Counted from the stretch's first letter, positions 8,066 to 17,869 are shown. The stretch: 64,000 nt of DNA from Lysobacteraceae bacterium (GCA_004297225.1 SCUI01000010.1:434001-498000), one strand, 5' to 3'. A program made the numbers and translations. Notes: generated from the sequence alone by a model not told the origin.

Positions 8066-9058
8066 ATGGACAAGGTCATCATCGAAGGACTGCAGGTTTC
8101 CGCCCTGATCGGGGTCCACGCATGGGAACGGCGTGGCCCGCAACCGCTGCTGCTGGACCTGGAGCTCGCCTTCGACAACCGCCGGGCCGCGGCCAGCGAT
8201 GCCGTCGGCGACACCGTGGATTACCAGGCGGTGTCCGACCGCGTGATCGCCTTCGCTTCGCAGTCCTCGTACCAGCTGGTCGAATCGCTGGCCGAGGAAT
8301 GCGCGCAACTGGTGCTGCGCGAGTTCGGCGTGGACTGGCTGCGCCTGGTCGTGCGCAAGCCCGAAGCGGTGCGGGCCGCGCGCGCCGTCGGCGTGGCGAT
8401 CGAGCGCACCCAGGCCGACCTGCGCCCGGATCCCGCGCGTGAGGCCGCGGCCGCCGCGCCGGCCCCGCGCGGCACGCCCACCACTTCCGGCGCGGTCCTG
8501 CGCGCACGCGCGGAACAGCCCGCGCCCTCGCCGGCGGAGCCGCGCGGCACTTCGCGCCTGCGCCGCGCCACCAGTCGCGCCTACCTGAGCATGGGCAGCA
8601 ACATCGAGCCGGAACACAACCTGCGCGCGGCCGTCGAGGCGTTGCAGGCGCGCTTCGGCGATGTGCAACTGTCGCCGGTGTACCGCACGCCCGCGGTCGG
8701 CTTCCGCGGCCCGGACTTCCTCAACGCGATCGCGGTGATCGACAGCGACATGCATCCGTTCGCACTCAACGACTGGCTGCACGCGCTGGAGCTGGCGCAT
8801 GGGCGCGACCGCCGCGACGCCAACTACAGCAACCGCCCGCTGGACCTGGACATCATCTATTTCGGCGAACTGGTGCTCGACGGCCCGGGCGATTTCCAGC
8901 TGCCGCGGCCGGAGTTGCACCACGCGTTCGTGCTCAAGCCGCTGGCCGACGTCGCGCCGGACTTCGTCGATCCGATCCGCGGCATGACCCTGGCGCGGCT
9001 GTGGGCTGCGCATCCGGAATACGAGCGGCCGCCCGAACAGGTGGATGGCATACTCTGA
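8066..9058 (+). CDS. folB-folK: Dihydroneopterin aldolase - HPPK fusion (FolB-FolK)
   Basis: One 330-residue reading frame encodes two consecutive folate enzymes. Residues 1-118 are dihydroneopterin aldolase/epimerase (DKVIIEGLQ, GVHAWERRGPQPLLLDLE, SYQLVESLAEECAQLVL). Residues 171-330 are 6-hydroxymethyl-dihydropterin pyrophosphokinase (AYLSMGSNIEPEHNL, GFRGPDFLNA, NRPLDLDIIYFG). A proline/alanine/arginine-rich linker of about 50 residues joins them, with no stop and no convincing internal ribosome site. The product of the first half is the substrate of the second. The ATG at 8066 is the only start that gives a complete FolB. FolB-FolK fusions are known elsewhere, for example SulD of Streptococcus pneumoniae. 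Confidence 0.92.
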   Translation: MDKVIIEGLQVSALIGVHAWERRGPQPLLLDLELAFDNRRAAASDAVGDTVDYQAVSDRVIAFASQSSYQLVESLAEECAQLVLREFGVDWLRLVVRKPEAVRAARAVGVAIERTQADLRPDPAREAAAAAPAPRGTPTTSGAVLRARAEQPAPSPAEPRGTSRLRRATSRAYLSMGSNIEPEHNLRAAVEALQARFGDVQLSPVYRTPAVGFRGPDFLNAIAVIDSDMHPFALNDWLHALELAHGRDRRDANYSNRPLDLDIIYFGELVLDGPGDFQLPRPELHHAFVLKPLADVAPDFVDPIRGMTLARLWAAHPEYERPPEQVDGIL

Positions 9059-9078
9059 CCCTCACCAGCGGAGGATCC

Positions 9079-9837
9079 ATGACCGAGGCGGGCGGCACGC
9101 CGGGCGTCTTCGACGCACGACACTACACCTACCTTCCAGCATGGGCGAAAGGCGCCGTGCTGGCGGCGGCGACGTTGTTGCTGTTCCTCGCCGCGGTGAT
9201 GATCTATCGCACGCTGGGCCGGGACGATGCGGGCGACAACATCCTGTTCTACCTCTCGCTGGCGCAAACCGGCGCCCTTGCGCTGATCTTCGCCATCATC
9301 ATCCTGTTCTCGACGCGCGATGCCAATGTCCATGACCTGCACCGCCTGGGCGACCAGTTCCTGTTGAATTACGTCACCGACGCGCTGAAGAAGGTTTCGG
9401 TGCCGGCGCTAGGCATCGATCGCTTCGACGTCCGCGACCTCGGGCGCAAGGACATCTACGGACGAGTGCTGGAGATGCAGTCGCCCAAGCTCGACTTGCG
9501 GATCTGGATCGGGCACAACGTCCGGCGCCTGCTGGTCATCTATTTCGTGCCGCTCGGCGAAGGCGACGACGTCGAGAAACTGGAGCAACACCTGGCCCAT
9601 ACGTTCGAAGGTTCCCGGATCGCCGGGTACACGGTCGGTTTCGAACCGGCGAGGCAAGGCGACCAGCATTTCGTGTCGATCTGGGCCAAGGCGGAGACCA
9701 GCACCGAGTTCCTGTACAACCCGCGCGAAAAGCTGTTCTGGGCCCAGGATATCGCGATGATGACGCAATCGTTCCTGCGCAGCGTCCAGCGCAAGCAGAT
9801 CCCGATCGCGTGCAAGCTGGAACCGGGGCCGCTGTGA
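9079..9837 (+). CDS. Hypothetical membrane protein
   Basis: Unrecognised 252-residue protein. Two hydrophobic segments lie near the N-terminus (about residues 25-45 and 58-76), followed by a soluble domain of about 175 residues. The soluble part is rich in alternating hydrophobic strands (LDLRIWIGHNVRRLLVIYFVP) and ends FLRSVQRKQIPIACKLEPGPL. No catalytic motif is evident. GGAGG lies 5 bases before the ATG. It is the first gene of a tightly overlapping set (SDR, PTPS-family protein, MscS), since the SDR GTG begins inside its stop codon. A link to pterin metabolism or membrane stress is only contextual. Confidence 0.7.
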   Translation: MTEAGGTPGVFDARHYTYLPAWAKGAVLAAATLLLFLAAVMIYRTLGRDDAGDNILFYLSLAQTGALALIFAIIILFSTRDANVHDLHRLGDQFLLNYVTDALKKVSVPALGIDRFDVRDLGRKDIYGRVLEMQSPKLDLRIWIGHNVRRLLVIYFVPLGEGDDVEKLEQHLAHTFEGSRIAGYTVGFEPARQGDQHFVSIWAKAETSTEFLYNPREKLFWAQDIAMMTQSFLRSVQRKQIPIACKLEPGPL

Positions 9838-10526
9838 CCGTTGCCCCCGCCCGAGTCCTGGTCACCGGGGCCTCGAGAGGCATCGGCCTTGCAATCGCGA
9901 ACCGTTTCGCGGCGGCGGGCTCGCGCGTGACCATCTGCGCGCGCGACGTCTCCGCCGTGGCGCGCGAACACCCGGAACTCGAGTGCATCGCATGCGACAT
10001 GGCCGACAAGGCCCGGGTGCAGGCACTGGCCGCGCGCGTGCTTGCCGATGGCGGCGCGCCGGAGCTGCTGGTGAACAATGCCGGCGCCTACCTGCCGGGC
10101 AGCATCCACCAGGAGGCCGACGGCACCTTCGAGGCGATGATCGCGGTGAACGTGGCCGGCGCCTACCACCTCACCCGCGCGCTGCTGCCGGAGATGATCG
10201 CGCGCGGCTCGGGCACGATCCTCAACGTCTGCAGCACGGCCTCGATCACGCCGTACGTCAACGGCGGTTCCTACGGCATCGCCAAGCACGCCCTGCACGG
10301 CTTCAACAAGACCCTGCGCGAGGAACTCAAGCCGCACGGCATCCGCGTGGTGGCGCTGCTGCCGGGCGCGACGCTGACCGACTCGTGGGCCGGCACCGAC
10401 CTGCCGGACGAACGCTTCATGCCGCCCGAGGACATCGCCGAGCTGGCCTGGACCGCGTGGGCGCTGTCCGGCCGCACCGTGGTCGAGGAACTGCTGGTGC
10501 GGCCGATGCTGGGGGACATTCCATGA
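9834..10526 (+). CDS. Short-chain dehydrogenase/reductase
   Basis: A classical SDR of 230 residues: NAD(P)-binding TGASRGIGLAIA near the N-terminus, NNAGAYLPG, and the catalytic Ser-Tyr-Lys with YGIAKHALHG. The GTG start at 9834 overlaps the previous stop and gives the normal short N-terminal strand before TGASRGIG. The substrate cannot be read from the sequence. It overlaps a PTPS-family gene by four bases and lies about 0.8 kb downstream of folB-folK. A pteridine-reductase role (FolM or sepiapterin-reductase-like) is therefore a reasonable but unproven suggestion. Confidence 0.88.
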   Translation: MTVAPARVLVTGASRGIGLAIANRFAAAGSRVTICARDVSAVAREHPELECIACDMADKARVQALAARVLADGGAPELLVNNAGAYLPGSIHQEADGTFEAMIAVNVAGAYHLTRALLPEMIARGSGTILNVCSTASITPYVNGGSYGIAKHALHGFNKTLREELKPHGIRVVALLPGATLTDSWAGTDLPDERFMPPEDIAELAWTAWALSGRTVVEELLVRPMLGDIP

Positions 10527-11047
10527 CCACCCCGCTGCCGCCGCGCGACACCGTGACGCTGGCGCTGTCGAAGGAGGCGATGAAGTTCTCGGCCGCGCAT
10601 TTCACCCTGTTCGGCCCCGGCAGCCGCGAGCGCCTGCATGGCCACGATTACTTCATCTCGGCGACGTTGCGCGCGCGCGTGGGCGACGACGGCCTGTGCT
10701 TCGATTACGCCCTGCTCAAGCGCGAACTGATGGCGCTGTGCAGCGATGTCGACGAGTACGTGCTGCTGCCGGGCGAATCGCCGTTGCTGCGCGTGGAACG
10801 CGATGGCACGCAGCTGGTGGCGGTGTTCGGCGAGGAGCGCATTCCGTTCCTGTCCAGCGACGTCCGCGTGCTGCCGCTGGCCAACATCACCCTGGAGGAA
10901 CTGGCGCGCTGGTTCCTCGGGCGCCTGCTGCAGGCCTGCGGGGACCGCTTCGGTGCCTGGGGCCTGCTGGACCTGGAATTGTTCGTCGAAGCCGGCCCCG
11001 GCCAGCGCGCCGGCATGGCCTGGCACGCGGAGGCCGGCGCGGCGTGA
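10523..11047 (+). CDS. 6-pyruvoyl-tetrahydropterin synthase/QueD family protein
   Basis: A 174-residue T-fold protein. The zinc histidines are seen in FSAAHF and in LHGHDYF, and the later motifs ANITLEELARWFLG and ELFVEAGPG match the PTPS pattern, including the C-terminal Glu that anchors the pterin ring. The catalytic cysteine normally placed a few residues before HGH is absent: the local sequence is GSRERLHGH. A glutamate three residues before HGH recalls the PTPS-III group, which can replace FolB. Queuosine-type QueD activity is therefore doubtful. The gene overlaps both neighbours by four bases, so it is translationally linked to the SDR and MscS genes. Confidence 0.82.
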   Translation: MTTPLPPRDTVTLALSKEAMKFSAAHFTLFGPGSRERLHGHDYFISATLRARVGDDGLCFDYALLKRELMALCSDVDEYVLLPGESPLLRVERDGTQLVAVFGEERIPFLSSDVRVLPLANITLEELARWFLGRLLQACGDRFGAWGLLDLELFVEAGPGQRAGMAWHAEAGAA

Positions 11048-12177
11048 GCGGGCTGGACCTGCGCATCCTGGAAGGCACGCCGTGGCTCGCCGCCGCCGGC
11101 TTGCTGCTCGCCGCCTGGCTGGCGTGGCTGGTTGCAGGGCGGATCGGCGTGCGCATCCTGGCACGGCTGGCAGAGGCCTCGCCGACGCACTGGGACGATG
11201 CGATGCTGCAGCACCGCGTGCCGCAACGGTTGGCGGGGATGGTGCCGGCGCTGGTGTTGCTCGGCGGCATGGCATACGTCGACGGCCTTCCGGAACTGGT
11301 GCGCATCGTGGTGCGCAACGTGTCGTTTGCCTGGCTGGCGATAGCGGCGACGCTGGTGGTCGGCGGCGCGCTGGACGGGCTGAACACGCTGTACGAGCGA
11401 CATGCCGGCAATGCCCGCGAGCGCCCGATCAAGGGCTACCTGCAACTGCTGAAGATCGTGTTCTGGATCGTCGCGGTGATCCTGGTGGTCGCGGCGTTGA
11501 TCAACCGTTCGCCGCTGGTGCTGCTGACCGGCCTGGGCGCGATGACCGCGGTGCTGCTGCTGGTGTTCAAGGACACGCTGCTGTCGCTGGTCGCCAGCCT
11601 GCAGATCGCCAGCAACGACATGCTGCGCGTCGGCGACTGGATCGAGATGCCCAGCCAGGGCGCGGACGGCGACGTCATCGACATCAGCCTGCACACGGTC
11701 AAGGTGCAGAACTGGGACAAGACGATCAGCACCATTCCCACGCACCGCATGATCAGCGAGAGCTTCCGCAACTGGCGCGGCATGACCGAGTCCGGCGGCC
11801 GCCGGATCAAGCGCGCGCTGCTGCTGGACCAGACCTCGGTGCGCTTCCTCGACGAGGAACACCGCACCACCAACCTCGGCAGGTTCCGCGCCTACATCAC
11901 CGACTACCTGCGCGCGCACCCGCGCGTGAACCAGGACATGACGCTGATGGTGCGGCAGCTGGACCCGACCCCGCACGGCCTGCCGATGCAGGTGTACTGC
12001 TTCTCCGCGGACGTGGGCTGGGTGCCCTACGAGAACCTGGCCGGCGACATCTTCGACCACCTGCTGGCGGTGCTGCCGGAATTCGGCCTGCGGATCTACC
12101 AGCAGCCCGGCAGCGGCGACGTCACCGCCGCAATGGACGGGTTGGCGGCGGCCGCCAGCATCCCGCGCAAGGCCTGA
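11044..12177 (+). CDS. MscS/YbdG-family mechanosensitive channel
   Basis: A 377-residue inner-membrane channel protein. About five hydrophobic segments precede the MscS core, in which the pore helix and beta domain are recognisable (LLVFKDTLLSLVASLQIASNDMLRVGDWIEMP, read in parts). This is followed by the VQNWDKTISTIPTHRM segment typical of the YbdG/miniconductance group, with the small insertion that the group carries in its beta domain. The GTG start overlaps the preceding stop. It probably protects against osmotic downshift, and the conductance class is inferred. Confidence 0.9.
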   Translation: MSGLDLRILEGTPWLAAAGLLLAAWLAWLVAGRIGVRILARLAEASPTHWDDAMLQHRVPQRLAGMVPALVLLGGMAYVDGLPELVRIVVRNVSFAWLAIAATLVVGGALDGLNTLYERHAGNARERPIKGYLQLLKIVFWIVAVILVVAALINRSPLVLLTGLGAMTAVLLLVFKDTLLSLVASLQIASNDMLRVGDWIEMPSQGADGDVIDISLHTVKVQNWDKTISTIPTHRMISESFRNWRGMTESGGRRIKRALLLDQTSVRFLDEEHRTTNLGRFRAYITDYLRAHPRVNQDMTLMVRQLDPTPHGLPMQVYCFSADVGWVPYENLAGDIFDHLLAVLPEFGLRIYQQPGSGDVTAAMDGLAAAASIPRKA

Positions 12178-12213
12178 GACCTGCGTTGACGCGGCAACGG
12201 CTATGCTGTGCCG

Positions 12214-13398
12214 ATGCCCGCATTGCCCCCACCCGATGCGCAGGCGCTCGCCCACAGCGAACGCCTGCGAGACCTGATCCAGGAACAAGTTTTCGCCGGC
12301 GGTGGTTCGATTCCGTTCTCGCGGTTCATGGAGTTGTGCCTGTACGCGCCGGGCCTGGGTTACTACAGCGCCGGCGCGACCAAGTTCGGCGCGGCCGGCG
12401 ATTTCGTCACCGCGCCCGAGCTGGGGCCCCTGTTCGCCGCTTGCGTCGCCGATGCGGTGGCGCCGGTGTTGCGCGAGCTCGGCCCTGGCGCGGAGTTCCT
12501 CGAGCTGGGCGGAGGCAGTGGCGCGTTCGCCGAGGTCGCGCTGAAGCGGCTGCTGGCGCTGGATGCGCTGCCGGCGCGCTACGCGATCCTGGAACCCAGC
12601 GCGGACCTGCGCGAACGCCAGCGCCAACGGCTCGCCGAACGGCTCAATCCCCTGCTCGCCGACCTGGTGGAATGGCTGGAAGCGCCGCCGGAAGACGAGT
12701 GGAACGGCGTGCTGTTCGCCAACGAGGTGATCGACGCATTGCCGACGCCGCGTTTCACCCTGCGCGACGGCGAGGTGATGGAAGAACACGTGGCGCTGGA
12801 CGGGGAGGGCCGCTTCATCCGCGCCGACCGTCCCGCCGATGCGCTGCTTGCCGCGGCGGTGCGCCACGTGGAGTCGCAGCTGGAGGCGCCGTTCGCCGAT
12901 GGCTATCGGTCGGAGCTGTTGCCGCAACTGCCGTACTGGCTGCAGGCGGTGATCGGGCGATTGCGGGACGGCGCGTTGCTGTTCGTGGATTACGGTTACC
13001 CGCGCCGCGAGTACTACCTGCCGCAACGCCGCGACGGCACCTTGCGCGCGTTCCGTCGCCACCATCTGGTGGACGACGTGTACGCGTTTCCCGGATTACA
13101 GGACCTCACCGCGTCGGTGGACTTCACCGCGCTCGCCGAGGGCGGCACCGGCGCCGGCTTCGACCTGTCCGGCTACTGCACCCAGGCCAGCTTCCTGCTC
13201 GGCAACGGCCTGCCCGCGCGGCTGGCGGAAGCCGAGGCGAAGGCGCGCGATGAGGCGGCACGGATGAAACTGCGGCACGAGGTCAAGCAGCTGACGCTGC
13301 CGACGGAAATGGGCGAGCGTTTCCAGGCGATGGGCTTCGCCCGCGGGGTGGACTTCGGCGCGGCCTTCCTGGCCGGCGACCTGGCCTGGCGCCTGTGA
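12214..13398 (+). CDS. MidA/DUF185 class I SAM-dependent methyltransferase
   Basis: A 394-residue member of the MidA/NDUFAF7 family. It shows the N-terminal IPFSRFMELCLYAPGLGYYS, the glycine-rich SAM site EFLELGGGSGAFAEVAL, the acidic NEVIDALPTPRFTLRDGE, and the later LLFVDYGYPRREYYLPQR. These proteins methylate arginine in a complex I subunit in mitochondria, and the bacterial substrate is unknown. A GTG at 12208 would add two residues, and the ATG is preferred. It overlaps the VanZ-like gene by four bases. Confidence 0.9.
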   Translation: MPALPPPDAQALAHSERLRDLIQEQVFAGGGSIPFSRFMELCLYAPGLGYYSAGATKFGAAGDFVTAPELGPLFAACVADAVAPVLRELGPGAEFLELGGGSGAFAEVALKRLLALDALPARYAILEPSADLRERQRQRLAERLNPLLADLVEWLEAPPEDEWNGVLFANEVIDALPTPRFTLRDGEVMEEHVALDGEGRFIRADRPADALLAAAVRHVESQLEAPFADGYRSELLPQLPYWLQAVIGRLRDGALLFVDYGYPRREYYLPQRRDGTLRAFRRHHLVDDVYAFPGLQDLTASVDFTALAEGGTGAGFDLSGYCTQASFLLGNGLPARLAEAEAKARDEAARMKLRHEVKQLTLPTEMGERFQAMGFARGVDFGAAFLAGDLAWRL

Positions 13399-13787
13399 GC
13401 CGGCGTCCCTGGTTGAAGCCGCTGCGACGCGGCCACCTGTGGTTCGGCCTGTGGCTGGGCGCGATCGCGGTCGTGGTCGTCGCCTGCCTGCTGCCGGGCA
13501 CCGAACTGCCGAAAGTGCCGGTCAACGACAAGGTCGAGCATGCGCTGGCGTTCTTCGCGCTGTCCGTGGCGGCCGTGCAGCTGTTCCTGCGCGGCAAGCC
13601 ATTGGCGATCGTGGCGCTGGGCCTGCTGGCGCTGGGCGGCGCGATCGAACTGGCGCAGGCGCTGTTGACCACGTCGCGGGAAATGGAGGCCGCGGATTTC
13701 ATCGCCGACGCGATCGGCATCGGCGCCGGGCTGCTGCTGGCCTGGACGCCACTGCGCGACGTGCTGCTGCACATCGACCACCTGTGA
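13395..13787 (+). CDS. VanZ-like membrane protein
   Basis: A 130-residue protein with three to four membrane segments. The pattern LPGTELPKVPVNDKVEHAL, a central helix pair, then GAIELAQALLTTSREMEAADFIADAIG matches the VanZ-like family (conserved D-K-x-x-H and E-x-x-Q near the second helix). Family members are often linked to cell-envelope stress or teicoplanin resistance, but most have no assigned role. The GTG overlaps the MidA stop. Its own stop abuts the convergent cca stop with no bases between. Confidence 0.82.
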   Translation: MSRRPWLKPLRRGHLWFGLWLGAIAVVVVACLLPGTELPKVPVNDKVEHALAFFALSVAAVQLFLRGKPLAIVALGLLALGGAIELAQALLTTSREMEAADFIADAIGIGAGLLLAWTPLRDVLLHIDHL

Positions 13788-15032
13788 TCATGCGCGCAGG
13801 GTGCGGGTGCCGGCAATCGCCGCGATCCGCGCCTTGCGCAGCGCGGCGCCAAGCTTGGGGCCTTGCACGGTGTGGCCTTCGGGCAGGGTCGCGATGACGT
13901 CGCTGGCGCGCACCGCGCTGGCGACCTCGAGGAGCTTGAGCAACTCCGGTCCCTGCGGGTAATCGTCGTCCTGGTGGCCGGCCCGGCCGCGCTTGTCGGC
14001 CTCGCACACCACGGCCAGTTGCGCGATCCGCGCCGGCTGTCGGAAACCGTCGCAACGCGCGAGCAGGTCGTGCACGGTGTCGTCGCGCAGTTCGCCCAAC
14101 CGGTGCACGTTGAGGTGCTCGCGGCAGGCGACTTCGGCCAGCCGGCGGTGCGCGGTCGGCACCTTCAAGCGTTCGCACAGCCGTGCCAGCGGCGCCAGCC
14201 CGGCGTGCTCGTGGCCCAGGTGTCTGGGCAATACGTGTGCGGGCGTCAGCGCCTTGCCAAGGTCATGGGTGAGCGCGCCGAAGCCGACCACGTCGTCGCC
14301 GGGCGCGAGCCGTGCCGCCATGTCGCAGACCATTTCGACATGCACGCCGGTGTCCACCTCCGGGTGGAACTCCGCGCGCTGCGGCACGCCGTACAGCGCC
14401 GCCACTTCCGGCAGCACCACGTCCAGCGCCCCGCAATCCTGCAGCGTGTACAGGAACGCCGCGGGCGAAGCGCTGCCCAGGGCGCGCACGAGTTCCTGCC
14501 AGACGCGTTCGGGGACGAGCTCGGCGAGCTCGCCGGCGCCGACCATTTGCCGCATCAGCGCGCGGGTCTCGGCGGCGACGTGGAAGCCCATCGGCGCCAG
14601 CCGTGCCATGAATCGCGCCGCCCGCAGCACGCGCAGGGGATCCTCGGCGAAGGCCGGGCCGACATGGCGCAGCACGCGCGCCTGGATGTCGCCGGCGCCG
14701 CCGAACGGATCCACCAGCGTGCCGTCCGGGCGCTGTGCGATCGCGTTGATGGTGAAGTCGCGGCGGGCAAGGTCCTCCTCCAGCGTCACCGACGGGTCGG
14801 CATCCACGACGAACCCGCGATGGCCGCGACCGGACTTGCGTTCGGTGCGCGCCAGCGCGTATTCCTCGGCGGTGTCCGGGTGCAGGAACACCGGGAAGTC
14901 GCGGCCGACCGCGCGGAAGCCGCGCTCGCGCATCGCTTCCGGCGTCTGCCCGACGACCACCCAGTCGCGGTCGGCGCCGCGGATGCCGAGCAGGCCATCG
15001 CGGACCGCGCCACCGACCAGGTAGACCTCCAT
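13788..15032 (-). CDS. cca: CCA-adding tRNA nucleotidyltransferase
   Basis: Builds and repairs the 3' CCA end of tRNAs. The 414-residue protein begins [16 protein letters not shown], the class II nucleotidyltransferase start, followed by the catalytic ADRDWVVVG and the nucleotide-binding [10 protein letters not shown] and [11 protein letters not shown]. The C-terminal half has an HD-domain pattern ([19 protein letters not shown]) as in the long gammaproteobacterial Cca with phosphohydrolase activity. An in-frame ATG at 15041 would add MDA. The later ATG aligns with known enzymes and has GGA 8 bases upstream. It lies 23 bases after slt on the same strand. Confidence 0.95.
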   Translation of the reverse strand: MEVYLVGGAVRDGLLGIRGADRDWVVVGQTPEAMRERGFRAVGRDFPVFLHPDTAEEYALARTERKSGRGHRGFVVDADPSVTLEEDLARRDFTINAIAQRPDGTLVDPFGGAGDIQARVLRHVGPAFAEDPLRVLRAARFMARLAPMGFHVAAETRALMRQMVGAGELAELVPERVWQELVRALGSASPAAFLYTLQDCGALDVVLPEVAALYGVPQRAEFHPEVDTGVHVEMVCDMAARLAPGDDVVGFGALTHDLGKALTPAHVLPRHLGHEHAGLAPLARLCERLKVPTAHRRLAEVACREHLNVHRLGELRDDTVHDLLARCDGFRQPARIAQLAVVCEADKRGRAGHQDDDYPQGPELLKLLEVASAVRASDVIATLPEGHTVQGPKLGAALRKARIAAIAGTRTLRA

Positions 15033-15055
15033 GGCGTCCATGGAGGGATGATGCC

Positions 15056-17023
15056 CTATGGCGTCGCCAAGGGGCAGGTGAACGCCTTGCGCGGTGCGTC
15101 GAGCTTGCCGACCATCCGCGCATCCAGCGGCAGCGCGTTGCCGTTGAGGCGCCAGTCGTAGATGGTGCTGAAGGCGAGCACGCGGGCGACGTAGTCGCGG
15201 GTCTCGCCGTAGCTGATGGTCTCGATCCAGAAGTCCGGGTCCATCGTCGGCCGCTGCGATTGCCAGCGCTTCAACGGCGTGGGACCGGCGTTGTAACCGG
15301 CGATGGCGAAGTAGGGCTTGCCGCCGTAACGGTCGAGCATCTTGCGCAGGTAGGCGGTGCCGATGGCGATGTTCGCTTCGGGGTCGTACAGCGTTTCCAC
15401 GCCGTTCCACGGGATCCCGAGCCGGCGTGCCTCCTCCAGTCCCGTGGACGGCAGCACCTGCATCAGCCCGCGCGCATTGGCCGGCGAGCGCGCGTTCGGA
15501 TCGAACACGCTTTCGGCGCGGATCTCGGCCGCGACCCATGCCGGGTCGAGGTCCTGTTTCGCCGCCTCGCGGCGAATCGCCGCGTCGTGGTGCAGCGGGA
15601 AGCGCAGCTTGTACAACCGCTGCTCATCCGGATGCTTGCCCAGCGCGAACACCGCGCGATCGAACCAGCCGTGGTCCTGCGCGATTTCCACCGCGAGCCG
15701 GCGCTGGACATCGTCGAACCGGGACAACGCATCGTTCCATTCGGCCAGCGCCCACGCCTTGCGCTCGATGCCGTACAGCTGCATCGCCCGCACCAGCGCC
15801 GGGTCCGCCGCGACCGCGGCCTTGGCCTGGGGTGGATCCTGCGGCAGCCACGGGCACAGCGCATACGGCGCGTCGATCCGGTCCGCGGCGAGGAAGCCAT
15901 GGAACACCGGCGAGCGCGCCGCGCGTTCGTAGAGCTTGCGCGCGGCGGCCTTGTCGCCACCGAGTTCGCGCAGGCGCGCCTCGAAGTAGGTCCACTGCGC
16001 ATCGTTGCGCAGCTTGGCAGGCATCTTCTCGATCGCGGCCAGTGCGGACTTCCAGTCCGAACGTGCCAGCGCCTCGCGCACGCGCAGCGCGTAAAGCTCG
16101 TCGTTCCAGGCGCTGGCCGGCACCGCCGCCAGGCGCGCGGGCGCTTCGGGCAAATAGGACACCGCGGTCCAGCGCGCCACCTGGTACAGCACGCGGGCGC
16201 GTTCGGCCTCGTCCATGCCCAGCGCCGCGGCCACGCGCGGCAGCAATGCGTTGGCGCGGTCGGGATCGTCCTTCGCCAGCCGCGCGAGGCCCAGCGACGC
16301 GATCCTGCGGCTGCGTTCGCCGGGCGGGAAACGCAGTGCCGACTCGCCCGGCTCGGCGATGAAGTCGGCGTACGCACGGGCGAGGGCGGCCTGCTCGTCG
16401 GGCAGTCCGTTGCCGGCGACGCGCATCACCGCCGCGTTGCCTTCGGCGGCGGCCTGGTCCAGGCGCTCCCAGCGCAATGCGTCGGTCAGCGCCCCGCGCG
16501 ATGCCAGCGCGGCGAACACCGGGTCGCACAGGTCGGGCAGCGACTTGCCGTTGCCGCGCCACATCGCTTGCGCGTCGGCCACCCATGCGGCATCCATCGC
16601 GTTGGTGCCCATCCGCGCGCGCAGTTCCGCGCATCGCAGCGTCGTGTCCTCCATGCCCTGCACCCAGGCGGCGCGGAACGCGGGCCAGTCCTCGCGCCGC
16701 GCCAGCGCCGCCAGCCAGGCTTCGCGGAAGGCCTTGCCGACCGCGTCGTCCGGATGCCGCTGCAGGAAGTCGCGGGCGTCGGCCACCGGCAGCGTGTCGA
16801 TGTCGCGGCGCAAGGCGGCCGATTCGATCCAGCCGTACAGCGGATGCTGGCGCAGGTCGCGGTTCGCGGCGGCGTCGAACGTGCCGCGCTCCGCGGCGTC
16901 GAGCGCCGCGGCGACGCGGTCCATCGTGATGGCGGTGCGCGCGGTTTGCGCGACGCCGACCTGCGGCGATGCACAGCAGGCAAGCGCGATCGCCGCGGCA
17001 CACGCGGCACTGGATCGGATCAT
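15056..17023 (-). CDS. slt: Soluble lytic murein transglycosylase (Slt70 type)
   Basis: A periplasmic muramidase of 655 residues that cleaves peptidoglycan to 1,6-anhydro products. A signal peptide (residues 1 to about 24) precedes a long alpha-helical superhelix domain. The C-terminal catalytic domain contains the glutamate in [19 protein letters not shown], the [12 protein letters not shown] motif, and [17 protein letters not shown]. Start MIRSSAACA at 17023 gives a clean signal peptide with GGAC upstream, and an ATG at 17044 is the alternative. Domain order and length are normal. Confidence 0.95.
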   Translation of the reverse strand: MIRSSAACAAAIALACCASPQVGVAQTARTAITMDRVAAALDAAERGTFDAAANRDLRQHPLYGWIESAALRRDIDTLPVADARDFLQRHPDDAVGKAFREAWLAALARREDWPAFRAAWVQGMEDTTLRCAELRARMGTNAMDAAWVADAQAMWRGNGKSLPDLCDPVFAALASRGALTDALRWERLDQAAAEGNAAVMRVAGNGLPDEQAALARAYADFIAEPGESALRFPPGERSRRIASLGLARLAKDDPDRANALLPRVAAALGMDEAERARVLYQVARWTAVSYLPEAPARLAAVPASAWNDELYALRVREALARSDWKSALAAIEKMPAKLRNDAQWTYFEARLRELGGDKAAARKLYERAARSPVFHGFLAADRIDAPYALCPWLPQDPPQAKAAVAADPALVRAMQLYGIERKAWALAEWNDALSRFDDVQRRLAVEIAQDHGWFDRAVFALGKHPDEQRLYKLRFPLHHDAAIRREAAKQDLDPAWVAAEIRAESVFDPNARSPANARGLMQVLPSTGLEEARRLGIPWNGVETLYDPEANIAIGTAYLRKMLDRYGGKPYFAIAGYNAGPTPLKRWQSQRPTMDPDFWIETISYGETRDYVARVLAFSTIYDWRLNGNALPLDARMVGKLDAPRKAFTCPLATP

Positions 17024-17099
17024 GGCAAGTCCGGCGCGGGGCATGCGACCGACTATAGCCGCGCGCAAGTGAACGCGGTTTTGTCGCCTCGCAGGCCGT

Positions 17100-17864
17100 T
17101 CAGCCCGCGCGCAACGCCTGTTCCGGCACGTCCAGGTCGATCGACAGCGCGAGGTGGTCCGACAGCGCCGCCGGCATCGCGCGCATGCCCTGCAGCGCGA
17201 GCGGTTCGCTCACCAGGATGTGGTCGATGGCCTTCTGCGGCCGCCAGCTCGGGAACGTGGGCACGCACAGCGACGGCGGCAGCAGCGAAGTGCGCTTGTA
17301 CAGCAATTCCATTTCCGGGCGATCGGGCACGCAATTGAAGTCGCCCATCAGCACCGCATGCTTGTGTCCCTGCAGCAATTCGGCGATGAAGGCCAGCTGC
17401 ACCCGGCGCGACGTCGACCCGAGCGAAAGGTGCGCGATCGCGACGGTGAGCCCGTCGTCGCCCGCGCCGAAGCGGGCCAGCAATACGCCGCGCCCGGCGA
17501 TGCGCCCGGGCAGCGGGTGGTCCGCCACGTCCACCGGTTCGATCCGGCTGAGCAGGCCGTTGGCGCTGGAGGCCACGCCGCCGACGCTGCGGTTGGGCTG
17601 GTGGCTCCAGTAATCGAAGCCGGCGCGCTGCGCGAGGTAATGCGTCTGGTTGGTGAAGCCGGAGCGCAGGCTGCCGGGGTCGGCCTCCTGCAGGCCGACG
17701 ATGTCGTGGCTGCCGGCAAGCTGGGCGATCTTGTCCAGCGAGCCGCGCTTGTTGCCGGCGGGCAGCACGTGCGACCAGCTGCGGGCGACGTAGTCGCCAT
17801 AACCGCGCGTGCTGGAGCCGGCCTGGATGTTCGCGCTGAGGAGCTTGAGCCGGCGGTGGGTCAT
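17100..17864 (-). CDS. Endonuclease/exonuclease/phosphatase (EEP) family protein
   Basis: A 254-residue cytoplasmic protein with the EEP fold: LKLLSANIQAGSS, the catalytic Glu in DIVGLQEADPGS, IAHLSLGSTSRR, the AVLMGDFNCVPD motif, and the C-terminal AIDHILVSEPL followed by ALSDHLALSIDL carrying the essential Asp-His. The substrate class (DNA, lipid or nucleotide phosphate) cannot be read from the sequence. It lies five bases after the first dsbA gene in a minus-strand run that also includes the second dsbA and the cytochrome c4 gene, an association common in this lineage. Confidence 0.9.
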   Translation of the reverse strand: MTHRRLKLLSANIQAGSSTRGYGDYVARSWSHVLPAGNKRGSLDKIAQLAGSHDIVGLQEADPGSLRSGFTNQTHYLAQRAGFDYWSHQPNRSVGGVASSANGLLSRIEPVDVADHPLPGRIAGRGVLLARFGAGDDGLTVAIAHLSLGSTSRRVQLAFIAELLQGHKHAVLMGDFNCVPDRPEMELLYKRTSLLPPSLCVPTFPSWRPQKAIDHILVSEPLALQGMRAMPAALSDHLALSIDLDVPEQALRAG

Positions 17865-17869
17865 GGGCC

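Noticed and set aside
13863-17338. Long plus-strand frames over cca and slt
   Set aside because: They are antisense to complete, recognised enzymes, and no ribosome site or family match was seen.
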